DNA of 64,000 nt from Trileptium ribeirensis (Eukaryota; Nematoda; Enoplea; Enoplida; Thoracostomopsidae): contig JASANE010012406.1 in assembly GCA_030248225.1 (NCBI GenBank), positions 78,461-142,460 of the forward strand, given 5' to 3'. Below are positions 1 to 12,031 of this stretch, piece after piece. Numbering within the stretch: the stretch's first letter is position 1; every line of letters starts with the position of its first letter. The position numbers were made by a program, and so were the translations under genes. A model generated the notes under the pieces. That model was not told the DNA's origin. It did not search any database and worked only from the letters and a program-made list of their open reading frames with translations.

Positions 1-1521
1 CAAGTTTATATTTCTATTTACGCTTATAGTTAAATAATGAAAATGTGTTCCACCTAGTTGTCAATTTTTATAAAAATTGAACATACTTTGACGAAGTTAA
101 TAATTTGTGAACAGAATTTAGAAAGGGTTCATTTTACCATACGAAAATGTTAATTTGGTTTGTATAGCGATGAACTGGTTGTAACCTTGCAGGTGCAGTG
201 AGAACCCAGCGACATTCGTGGGACAATTATTCTCTTCATTAGTTTAAAGAGGACCATCTATTTGTAGCGTCAGAATAATTCCGGAGTTGGAAACCGCTGG
301 CACCAGTCTCTTAGGTTTAGGAATGAATACCCTTAAAATCGAACTGCGTTATATCAAAGGATACATTTAGCATATTCTACTATTGTACCGATATAAACAT
401 ATTCTGCTGGTGTTCCCGTTAACAAGCTTTACCTGTATTGCATTCCTTCATTTTCTCCTGTGCCACTAACTTAATATCTCCCTAAATCGGGTAACGCATC
501 GCATTGTGGCAAAAAGCCATGGCAGTTCCGAGAAATCAGTGGTTAAGAGGTCAAGGCTTTGATTTTCACTAGCATGCCATGCTGAAAGCCACAAGTTTAC
601 CCTTCATTTATAACCTTAGTGGAAAGAAACATTCTCGACCTAAGCGCTCACAACAGGCTACAAATAACACAATAGCTTTATTTTACATACAATTGTTACG
701 ATGGAACACACTCTACGATAATAAATACCATGGAGCAATAACACAAAGCTCAAATACTAAAATAACAGCCATGACCAATTCGAAGCTTAGGTAAACCTGT
801 TAATTTCCTAACAGTAAATAATGATTAATTGTTCAGTATCGAACGCTGAAATCCGCTTTGCGAACCGGAAACTTTCATCTCGGTCACCATCGTTTCAAAC
901 ACTTAGCCTACAAGCTGCAGTTCTTACTTGCGCAGCGCTCTGGCAGCCTAAAGATATTCGTGTGGCGTATTATTCGCTCACTTTGCCAGGTTCCATAAAT
1001 AATCAAGCAACAGTTCTTAAATAATATATACAGTAGTTGAGTGCACCGCTGCTTGAAATCATACAATCCGAATAAGGCCCAAGGTGCACTCTGTAGCCCC
1101 ATCAAACATTGCACGATAGGCAAGTTTGGGTAAGGAAAGTGCTAAAGTAGCACAACACGTGAGATCAACAGTATAAGCCCAACAAGCTACGTACACGTGA
1201 ACGCCAATTATGACAATTGCAGTAAAACAACAGCCTCACGGGGCGTAAATATGACCCAGCAGCGGATCCAAAAACGTTTAGTAACCGAGCATCAATATAA
1301 TGGTTGAGCGTGCCGCCAGAAAGCAAGCTCTCAAAACTACCGAATGAAAAAATACTGGCTTACGGACGTGACAACAAATAGCTTAATGCTTAAAATACAA
1401 TTACGTTATTTATACGTTACAATAATATTGAGATTAAGGACGATTCATTGGACAATGTTGAAAGCTCGAAGTAATGGATAGCTAAACAAAGTATATATAT
1501 ATGGATGGGTATATGCCGGTC
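1..1521. other. AT-rich intergenic DNA, no gene seen
   Basis: Only short open frames without recognisable domains or convincing splice borders occur here on either strand. No structured repeat longer than simple AT runs was found. It lies about 5.5 kb beyond the 3' end of the kinase gene. Confidence 0.5.
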
Positions 1522-1643
1522 GCGGAGACATTACTAATATATATACTGTACGTTAAACAAAGCCCAATGCCCGACAAGGCAATTTGATACATCAAGACAG
1601 TCTCACAAGTTGAGGCTAAAAGAATGTATTGTAATGTCTCCGC
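1522..1643. mobile_element. Short inverted-repeat element (MITE-like), 122 bp
   Basis: The ends are a perfect 13-bp inverted repeat: GCGGAGACATTAC on the left and GTAATGTCTCCGC on the right. There is no coding capacity. A short open frame on the minus strand crosses it and owes its existence to the element, so it is not called as a gene. I could not define a target-site duplication. Confidence 0.55.
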
Positions 1644-4600
1644 AATCCAGCCATACATAAACACAGTAAGTATAGAAAGTAATATGAACGGAAATTATTT
1701 ACGACATCACATCGCCGTCATTGGCCAGCAAGGGATTTGTGAAACCGAAGAACTCGTGTAGATTCATTTCTGCCCCACTTTGAAAACTTGGCCTTACAGG
1801 CTGAACTTAACGGGATCCCGTAAGAAAAACGCAAACAGAAGAACGTGCTGATGGAGAGTTTAATTGCAGAAAAACGTCCCTAAATATCGACGACCAATGA
1901 AGGATTTTCTTGAATACGCTACTACCGCGACATACTTCTACACACAATACGGAGATAAACGCTCTCGCCTGACCACGTAATCTGCCTCAGCTAACTGACC
2001 AGCAGAGAGAATCCCAGCATGCCTGCCAAAAGTGGGGGGGCGCCTCCTGTGCTGCGCCTTTGTTGAACCAAAGACCAAGGATAAAGCTTAAATGCTCGAT
2101 ATTTTTCTCAAGCGTATGTACTTTTCTCCACAACAGAATACTTTGTTGTCCGCAAATAAGCGTCGCTCAGATATCATTAACTAAACTTATATACATGAAG
2201 CACAGAGGAATGAATTCGCTCGCAGTGCAAAAATCACCCCTGGGGTCGGATATGTGATAAGAGCACATACAATTATCCATCAACATTCTTGTTTTATATA
2301 CTGACACCAAAATGACCAATAAAGAATAATTCACAGTACAAAATTAGTACGTCGTCTAATATCGATTCAGCTACTGCTGGTTTACAAAATTGACATTGCA
2401 TCATATATATGACGATGATTGCACCTCGTAGCACATCATAACCACCAGTGATTATTATATGCAACGACCGATGTTGACTAAATGCGATATGATTCATTCG
2501 GGACCCCGCTCTGAACAAAGCCTGATTCTACAAAAAAAGTGTAATCGGTATACGTACACCTATATATACGTAGCTTCTAGATCTAACGTAAATCGACCGA
2601 GATTTATCTACTACTATTACCATATATTCTTATCTCGGTTTTTTTGCAAGGCGGGGGACTCCTTAAATTTTGGCTTCCCACCGCTATTTTTCACTTCCGC
2701 GTTTGTCGAAAACCGCTCAACTCACACGTTCTTATGATTCAACTTGGCTATTTATATCGTGCATTGTAGCTTGTAGGCCTCCGTTACGAAGTCGTTTCGA
2801 TGACAAAACATATTTGAATCTGTAAAACGTTATAATGACATGAACTTCTGCAACGAAAGTCTACTACACGGTAGCTGAGTTATATATACCCAAAGCAGCA
2901 CCATTTTATAGAAGAAAAACTTTCAGCCGCCCGTCAACGCCGGCATCTAGATGGACGTAGCGACTCCCATCCAACAACAGCGCTGGCGAGAGCTCATTTG
3001 CACTAATATCAATGTCTTTCAAAGCCACGTTCACCAACTGCCACACAAATCTATCTCTATATACTGGATATATACCAATATTGCCTATTGATCAAATAAT
3101 AGAACATTTATAAAAGCAATCAATTCCGGCTACTCATTAATATTCTCAGCTTATATTGCCGCTTATATATATATATATATGTGTGTGTGTGTGCGTTACA
3201 TTAGGTTTGGTAAGAAGTTATATATCACTTGGCAACACTGGCTTTGACAATAAATCAATCAAAATAAAACTAACAACTCTTGTTATCGCGCGGACCAAAA
3301 AGCAATTGCGTGTTGCCGGATTATATATACAGCCCAAACTTGAAACTACTATATATACCTATTAAAACACACACAGCTGGTGCCATATGTGTTGGAATAT
3401 CAAGACAAAAAGAACAAAAATGAAAAAGATATTATTTTATGTAACTGTTGCTGTAACAAGAAATATATCAATATCACGCGACTGGCAGGTCTATTTACTT
3501 ATACAGCTAGCACCGAGTATATAATAAAATCCAGCTAAGTCAAGCAAAAAAAACCAGTTTTGGGAAAATGACGGAAAAAATGTCATCCAGTTTACCCCAC
3601 CACCACCATGAGGTCAAAAATATTAGCAAACCAACAATGGCTTATGTCAAATATGATGCTATATATTCTCAGCAATCAGTGATTTATAGCCATCATCAAT
3701 CACCCCGCTGATTTAACAGATCATCAGATTGTGAGCAATCACAGATCTTTTACGTTTCACAGGTTTTGTGCAGCAATGCAATCATTAAATACTTTGAACA
3801 AGACCTGCAATATAAATATAATGTATATACTATTGCAAAACCAGTCATCGGCACAATGGCTGGATTTGCGAAAGCGGCTGTATTTCACATAGACAATATG
3901 AATATACAATAGACAGTAACAAAGCAGTACTATTGGGCTTCGGAATAGCGGGGGGGGGACGGTGCCTATATATATGGACTGCTGTGAACCCCATTGGCGA
4001 CTGCGAAGCCTAATATTTCTAAGCGGTCTCAGCCCATTATAAGGCTGACCCTGAGTTCGCGATCCCTATTTGAGCGCCTTCGCCAGAACCACGACGATAT
4101 TAAACCACATATACTGTTGTTATAACATTAATGCCAAAAGACACTACCGCCACGCGCATAGATACATTTTGCAACGCCGCGTTTGCGCTTAGAAAAGAAT
4201 AAAAACCTGTTTTCTTAGTAAAATTATATATACAAAGGTTAACAAAAAACGGGGTTCGTTGTAATGCCTATTGTTATAACAACAAACGATATATAATCAT
4301 CAAAGATACGGCGAAAAGATACAATGAAAAACGATAAGACCACATAGTCGTTTAACATATATACTCCGACTGACATGCTCGCTGGCAAAAAATCAAAAGA
4401 AAACGTTTATCGCTGTGTCTCATACCTACAGCCAAAAACAACTGCAACCACTACCATGGCTATTGTGACGTAATCTTAATAAACGTCAAAGTCTGTAGAT
4501 AGGCATTATATATGCCCTTCTCGACAATGCACTACTAGCTTGCTGTTTGGGATACATATGTACGCCACGGTTCATACTCCTTTAACAAATTTAGTAGCCA

Positions 4601-4695
4601 GTGGAGTGTCAGGAGTTTTCTTACGTCAAAAGAAGGAATACTCACGTTTTTAGTTATTTTATAAATTTCTAAGTTGGAACCAACAGTGTATGCAG
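1644..4695. other. AT-rich intergenic DNA with scattered TATATATA tracts
   Basis: No open frame here has a recognisable domain. A minus-strand open frame at 2294-2518 is hydrophobic at its C-terminal end but has no convincing splice borders, and I do not call it. Many short TATATATA/GTATATATAC runs are present, as throughout the window. Confidence 0.45.
3164..3194. repeat. (TA)n-(TG)n microsatellite
   Basis: Alternating TA runs directly into alternating TG over about 30 bp. Confidence 0.85.
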
Positions 4696-5070
4696 CAGGG
4701 TCCCCACGAGATCCCGACAATTTTTTCTCTGTTTTCCCTGCAAAATTTCCCCATTTTTTCCCTGCAGCTCCTGTAATAATTCAACTTGGACATATGAACA
4801 CACAAAGGATATTATCGCCTAAAATCATATGTATAAGCTGAAAATTATAGCGTTTCAAACAATATATTAGTGCTGCAGCATGAAATCGGAGAAATGAGGG
4901 TCCTTGGTCTGAAATAAAAGAATAAAAAATCACAAATTTCCAAAAATATTTCAAAAAGCAACCCATTTCCAAAAAATCCCAAAATTTTCCCCTGCAGACG
5001 TCAAAATTTTCCCTGCAAAAATCGACAATTTCCCTGTTTTCCATATTTTCCCTGTCGAGCGGGGACCCTG
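4696..5070. mobile_element. 375-bp non-autonomous DNA element, CAGGG termini (hAT-like)
   Basis: It begins CAGGGTCCCC and ends with the exact inverse GGGGACCCTG, and similarity extends further inward (GAGATCCCGACA against GCTCGACAGGG). The sub-terminal regions repeat the motif TTTTCCCTGCA. CAGGG-type ends are common in hAT elements, but I could not see the expected 8-bp target duplication, so the superfamily is an inference. No transposase is encoded. Confidence 0.5.
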
Positions 5071-5431
5071 TACTCCAAGTTTAACAAATGGCAAATGCTA
5101 GCTAAAATTGGGATGTTACAGTCGAATAAGTAATAACGGCCCAACATCATATATGGGACAAAATTAAACATATAATTTTAAGAAAGCAACTAAAATAATT
5201 TATAATAATGCAAATGTATGTTTAAAAAAATTATCTTTGGGTCTTGTTTCAAGCTAAAACTAAGAGTGGTAAAAGTGTTAAGTTTCACACCGTACCGGGG
5301 GGTGAGGGCGGCGGTGGTCAAAAATAGCTTGCGGTTCAATACAATTCACAAACCAATCATAATTATATATACATATAAATTACTCAATTTACGTATATAT
5401 ACAATATGTAAATACACTGTTAATACATAAG

Positions 5432-5436
<5 letters not shown>

Positions 5437-5498
<62 letters not shown>
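5437..5498. repeat. (TA)31 microsatellite
   Basis: Uninterrupted TA dinucleotides over 62 bp, the longest such run in the window. Confidence 0.95.
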
Positions 5499-5502
<4 letters not shown>

Positions 5503-5764
5503 TAAAAAGTTATATATACACAAGCGGCGAATCAAATCCTTAGCTAAAGTTGGTTACACACAGCTGATAACTAAAAATGTTAAGCAAAGCAAAAAGTAAA
5601 CACTATAGCCCCGGTATAAAATTTGGGAAATACTCGGACCTCGCTAGACTGAACCCCAACTACTGAAGTCTCATCAAGGACTAAAAAAATAAAGCCAACT
5701 CTTAGCTTCAGCAACCTATTCCTACAATTTCAGAGCTTAGAAAAGCACACTATAGAAATCTCAC

Positions 5765-5942
5765 CGTCGACTGGACCCAAAGTAGATATAAATCGCAGAG
5801 TCCAACATTGATCCCGAAAGCGAGTCAATGACTGGCCACAGATGGAACATTGTGTTTGGTAAATGTACAACAATTCGTACAAAACCACAACAGCAATGTA
5901 TACAAAATCACATACTAAAGAAGCCTCGGTAATGCCAGCAAC
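5765..5942 (-). CDS. Candidate internal exon of an unidentified membrane protein
   Basis: I do not recognise a family. On the minus strand an acceptor (TTTATCACAG) precedes an open 178-bp stretch that ends at a good donor (GACG/GTGAGA). The encoded 59 residues contain a hydrophobic segment (VCDFVYIAVVVLYELLYIY) followed by a C-x2-C pair and further Cys. It starts in phase 0 and ends in phase 1. It lies about 1.2 kb beyond the kinase 3' end on the same strand, so it would belong to a separate gene. A second hydrophobic stretch just upstream (about 6000-6110) sits behind another pyrimidine-rich acceptor. I found no start, stop or partner exon, so this could be chance. Confidence 0.2.
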
Positions 5943-6995
5943 CTGTGATAAAGCATGCAACGTATTGTAATAGAGTATTTTCATTCAAAGAGACTATTAG
6001 ATGTAGCTAGTTGTGTCATATCATTCGACTTGCTGCCAAATGATCGCCCCCGTCCCAAGAGGGAGCCAAGAAGGTGGGCAATATTGCCCAAAGCTAAAAA
6101 AACCAAAACCGGAATGCGCCCTTCAACAATGGCCCCACCCCCATAATGCACAGAGAATAAAAAAATACATGCCGAAAACACAGATATCGTAATTTACATT
6201 ATTAATGTCACCTACAATCCAACAGATAATAAATAAATCAGTGCCTATAAATACTATAGTTGTTGCGTTGCATCCAGTGCGTTCACAGATTTCCACGCAT
6301 CATATGTGCGTACGTTCAACCGCACACTACTCACACTCAGTCACGACATTTTCAACACGCAGTTTCAGCAACACTAGGGCTCCGTGACAGTTATAATCCA
6401 AATATACTTGCCGATTTTTTGCCAGATTATGTCAAATTTACCACCTCGTCTGATTGTCCAAGCCAAAAGCGTAACCCTGAGACTAAGCTTAGCGCATTGA
6501 CTCATAATCAAACAAACTTTTAATTTTTGTCATATGGTATATATAGTGCTCGTAAACGCGTCAGTTTCCATGCTCTGTCATGGAGGGGGCGCTGGCGTAA
6601 ACGTTGTCATAATCCTTTTGGCTAGTCCAACAACGTAACACGTTCAGTGAACATCAAATATAGTAGGAAACTGATTTCAAACACACCGGTCAAATATTCA
6701 AGGCATCAACACAGTGCATATTTTACCAGCGAATGATTATTACAACTTGACGTCTACTACAACTACGATAGCAATTTTGGGTCAAGAGCGAAATTTAAAA
6801 CAGTTTTCCGCTGGTACCTTTACCAAATGTTCCCAGCAAGCAGGGAGTACCCGACTTGATGGTAAACTTTAATTACTAACTAAACGTGTTCTTACACCCG
6901 GCACTGGTCCCACAAGTACAATATAGATTATTGTTATACCAGATATCGAAAAACATGTTCAAATATGTACAAATAATTCCATCTGACAACTGTTA
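5943..6995. other. Intergenic DNA and possible 3' flank of the kinase gene
   Basis: No supported coding region apart from the weak hydrophobic stretch near 6000-6110 on the minus strand. The composition is AT-rich without long repeats. Confidence 0.4.
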
Positions 6996-7001
6996 TTTAT
7001 T
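6996..7001 (-). promoter_or_regulatory. Candidate polyadenylation signal of the PIM-like kinase
   Basis: AATAAA on the minus strand, about 130 nt beyond the kinase stop codon at 7131-7133. The distance suits a 3' UTR, but in such AT-rich DNA the hexamer alone is weak evidence. Confidence 0.4.
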
Positions 7002-7130
7002 GCACACAATAAATTCAGCTAGTAGTATATAATACGTAGTATATATAAGACGTAGTTATTCATAAAAGTTGCTGATGATGCGCCTACATACTACCATCGC
7101 AAATTCAACGATGTACTAGCCGTTTACCAT

Positions 7131-8617
7131 TCAGCAAGTCATACAATGCTGTACATCCATCGAGGATGACGACACCGACGCCTCGCTCGGTTTTTGATGA
7201 TGATGATTAGCTGCGGCAACGGGTATTGTTGTCGGAGTTTCACAGCTGACGTCATTTCGGTCTTCACCATCGGCCGCCGTCGTACACTCCGATGACGACA
7301 TCGAACAGCCGACAAAACCGTCGGCGCCAGTTTCGAAACAGCTACAACTATCGAGCGACAATAATCGTTTGTCGTCATTGGCGTTTGTTGTCGTTGTTGT
7401 ATCGTGATCCAACAACGACCCACCGTTTTGGTCGTTTGACGCGACGCAATTGCCGCTGCGACTACTACTCGAACTGTTACATGACGACGGAGCGCTACAA
7501 TAGTCCGAATCGTCCACCGACGATGACGACGACATTGTTGTTGTTGCTGCTGCAGCAGTAACAGCTGCGATCTGCCTGTGACGCAACACAGCCCCGCAGT
7601 TAGTACTGGAGGTGCACGATGGATTGACGGCAGCAGCGACGGTGCCACAACGTTGCTCTGCACGGCTTACAGCGCACTCATGCTGGCCACTACAACAGCC
7701 TCGAGCATTTAGACTATCAAAGCTACAGCAACCGGTCGCTGTATGTTCCATCATCATCGAATCAGCGTTCGACTCGAGTAACTGTACTACTCCGCTGCTA
7801 TCAGCGTTTATGAACGCCACAGCGCCATCTGCGTTACGATTGTCTGCGACCGGAGTTAAATCAGGGTCTTTCAACGAAAGCAGTCTTTCGGCATCTTTAG
7901 CGCAATCGCAGCTGTTCATGTTACTACTGCCACAATTTTCAGACGTTGGAGTCTTCTGTTGCTGCAAGCTGAGCACCATGCCAACCGCCGCCCGAACGCA
8001 ATGTTGAGCAACTTTGTTGCCACAGGTCCCGAATGGACTGTTGCAACAAAACTTGCTACCGCGACTACAACAGATACAGTTACGCGCTCCGCAGTAACTA
8101 GCACTGCTAATTCCGCTACTACTGCTAGCCGCCGTGCTGCTAAGAGACATGCTCATCGTTGAAGAACACGCTGAATTCGTAGCACCATACTGCAGCGACT
8201 GCTGTAACAATTGTTGTTGGTTGTCGCCACCACTGCATGGCGACTGCATCGCTACCGTCGGCTGTTGCCTGTCCCTACACTCGCCAACAGTCACACCATC
8301 ATCAGCACCGCTGGCGTTCAGCCCGCTACCACAAGCTGACGAAGCCTCAGCCACCAAGGCGGAATTGCCAGTACGGCTACTATCCAAACTGACCGACACA
8401 TAATTGCTTGCTGCTGCGTTGCCATCGACAGAAATAGCCTTTCTCGAGGCCGACGAACGCTTAAGGCAAGATCGAAGCTGAAGCAGTGTATTGCTCGGCA
8501 GAGGCGCGCCAGGCTGTGCCGCCGGATGGGCTAGCCACGGATGCTCCATGAGCTGACGAAACGTAGGTCGTCGATTGAAATCACTATGAAGACAGCAATA
8601 GATTATATCTCGACATT
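7131..8617 (-). CDS. pim: PIM-like kinase exon 6 (kinase C-lobe end and low-complexity tail)
   Basis: Acceptor TTTTATTACAG at 8618-8619, stop TGA at 7131-7133. The first 33 or so codons finish the kinase domain ([25 protein letters not shown]). The remaining 460 or so are a single open stretch rich in Ser, Cys, Gln, Asn and Ala, with Cys clusters such as [17 protein letters not shown] and a His-rich spot near the end (NHHHQK). GC content and open length are well above the flanks, so it is clearly coding. No known domain is visible in the tail. Confidence 0.9.
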
Positions 8618-11600
8618 CTGTAATAAAATTAGAACTAGTTAATAATAATTTACATGCGATATGACTGGCTGGACACAAGGCTCCTGTGATTTTTATTAGC
8701 AACACAAAAATTTGTTGAGGACATTATACTGGCGCAACATCGGACAATAGTGAGCGGCTAAGGTGACATTCTTCAAGTTAAGCAGTTCCAGCGTTATGGT
8801 ATGCCGCGGCGCCTTTTGTACACACCCTGAATTTCAGGGGTGTAAACCCCCTATCTCTCTCTTCAGCATGTATGCGCATCAGCTACAGGCAGTATGAGCT
8901 TCTGCTAATTCGCAAAATACGGTAGCTAAATGTGTGTGCGACATAGTATATATACAAAAGTGGCCATAAGAGTGTGTCGTATACCCTCAGGAATTGATTT
9001 AGAGTATGTGTGTCACCCTAACTGTCTATGCGGTAGGGTCGCTCGCTACTATAGGAGTCAAAAGTTCCAGACTGTGTGGACATTATAGCGGGAACGCCGC
9101 ATTACTTTTTCAGCTTCACGCGTTATTTTAGTAGAGGCACTCTATCTGGCCGCGGTGAATTTCGTGGGCGCAGTTTTCCCATTCTGCATTTCATGGGGGA
9201 TTGAAGTTTTCTCGTTCAGAATTTCTTATTTGGACAAAATACAAGGATACTGCCCGAAACGCGCCGCTATATTCCTCTCGGCAAAACGTGATGAATCTTG
9301 CGCCATGCTTATCATTAACATATTTTTGGGTCTCGTCCAAACTCAATTTCAATGTTCATACAAATAGTCATGATGCCACCTCTGCCAGTTATGTGCCAAT
9401 ACTTTCCCACTATCGCTAGAGTTGAATAATTTCCTGCCAAATTAATGCTTAGACCTTGAAACGGCAACATCTCAAAAATCCAAATTTCTTACCACGAGCT
9501 TATAAACATGCAGCAAGTTCGTAACACACCACTTAAAGGTGTGTGAGGCGATATGGGAAAATATTTTACAGCTAATCACCCGCCCAACCGCCGTTCTTGC
9601 CGTGTGCTCTGTCATAGTGTTCTATCGAGTATCCGATGCTAAACGCGTATCAACAAACCTGTATATATCGAAACCTCTTGTTATTTTATTGTAAAAACGT
9701 CATTGGTTCCATGTATATATTTCAAATATTTATACATAATATTTTTGAACTAAATAACATATCGTGATACCAATACCAAAAACGCTTTCAAATTCAGAAT
9801 TCAAGCCAAAACAATATAAATATACATATATATATATATATATATATGGATATTTATCAGGCAATAACCGGAACCGGAACCAGCAACCGGAACCGTCCAT
9901 TTAAACCGGAACCTGGACTTCGAAATTTATATATAGTAAAACAGATGATGGAAGAAATGAAGGTATAGTGGATTTATTGCGATGGTATTATTGCCTTTCT
10001 GAAACTTTAAAGAGACTGAGGAAGCTAATAATGTTTATTTATCGATCAGATATGTCGGTTTTTAGTCATTCAGAGCAAAAAATGTCTTCCACTATACACC
10101 ATTGCGTATACTGCATCAAATCGAATATGCTTACAAAGCTTGGAGCGTAGAATACACACTTTCGCTCTGTCTCCAGTCGCCTCCGTTTACTACACATATT
10201 ATACGTTTGTTGCATGTTCTTCTGTAGGAAACTTAAAATTATTGGTTTATATGATTCTAAGAGAAAATTATAGATAGAAGGTAATTTTTTGATCAGTGGT
10301 CAGAGACACTGTTTAGGCTAGCGTTGGACAAACAGTGCCCGTCAGTTAGATCAGAATGATGATAACTTTCTAATCAGAATGCTATAAATGAGACACATTG
10401 TGATGCTGCTCGCACAGTTTCAATAAATACAGTTCATTGCCAGGAAAGCAGTTTCTAGCTGCGTTGCAGATAACGTTAGTGTACTTTAATTTAGACTGAT
10501 TTACCAAGTTTACAAGCGCACTGGCGGGTGCTTGACGCAATTATGTTAGCCAAGCATACCCTAAGTACTTCTGCGTAAGCCATACTCTGTTACCGAGTTG
10601 GACCGGTTTAATTCAAACGTATCCCACAGACTTCTGGATGTGTAAAATAGGTGCTACAAGCATCGACCTTGCTTTGATTTAACAAACTCCTGCAGGTTAT
10701 TATGAAAAATTCCTGCTCAAATTATGTGCCCCACTTACGTTTCACACGGCAAATTGGTTAATCTTTTCTTTTGCTTGGCTGTATTGGAGCTTGATCATTG
10801 CATAATATATATTATATATGTTTGGATTACAGGATGAAGCAAAAAACGTGGAAAATTTCAAACAAAATTTTTAAACCGGAATTCCGGTTCCGGTATGGTT
10901 TTTGCCCTTTGCCGGAACCGCAATTCCGGTTACTCCCTGATATGTATCTATATATATATATATATACAAACATAACACGAACCTCTGGACACACGTCGTC
11001 TCCAAATGAGATTATTGGCAACAATATCGCGATCGTTGTGATATGGAATATCGCCACAGACCATGTCATATAGTAGGATTCCAAGCGACCAAACAGTTGC
11101 CGGCTCGCCGATATAGCGCCCGCTGGCGATCCATTCTGGAGGACTGTACACTCTGGTGCCTGAAACATGCCGTAGACGTATTAGAACATACCCAAAGATG
11201 ATATCTATAATAGGGTTACAGCTAAAAGATAAGGAATCAAAATATATACTTTATAAAGTGGTATATAAAAGCAATTTTTCCACAAATACTTACAATCTTT
11301 AGCGCGATAACGATTACAGTGTTCGGCGCAGTTGTTTACACAGTGTCCCACGTCCCTATATTTTCGCTCATCTGCAGCGCTGACAATTCAGCGATTACAT
11401 TATATACATGGATCCCAATGCAGTCATATATTATACTCACATTCAGGATATCATGACATGAACTACCAAGATGAAAATTTTTTCAGACCTAAAAGCCGGG
11501 TCTAGACACCCTCCCTCCCCTGGCTACGCCGTTAGACATAGGTTCAGTGAGTGCGCGGTAGAATCGTCGTTAGTGTCAGATCGGTTCCAAACAATATGAT

Positions 11601-11872
11601 CTGTGATCATCAATGGGTACAGCAGCAAAACTGATTAAACACAATATAATACTTAGACCCAGCCTACCTGGTCATAAATCATAGGTGTCCATTATTCGGC
11701 AACTTAGTGGCAATATGCTGTCGGTTGCGGTAGTTATATACCACAAATTTTCCACGCGCCGTGTCCCCAATTTCTTGTCTTAGTTGCCTTACAATTTTTG
11801 TATATATAAATACTAAAAAATTTTCTGTCCGCGGTAAATATTATTTAGGTCGGGGGTCTAAGTCTTAGCAAG

Positions 11873-11906
<34 letters not shown>

Positions 11907-11931
11907 CGACTTCACGGTGCCCGTTCCCACC

Positions 11932-11964
<33 letters not shown>

Positions 11965-11979
11965 TAGGAATCTCGTTAT

Positions 11980-12031
<52 letters not shown>

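Noticed and set aside
7292..8403. Several open frames of 60-130 codons on both strands over the last kinase exon
   Set aside because: They are shadows of the 495-codon kinase frame produced by its GC-rich, low-complexity codons.
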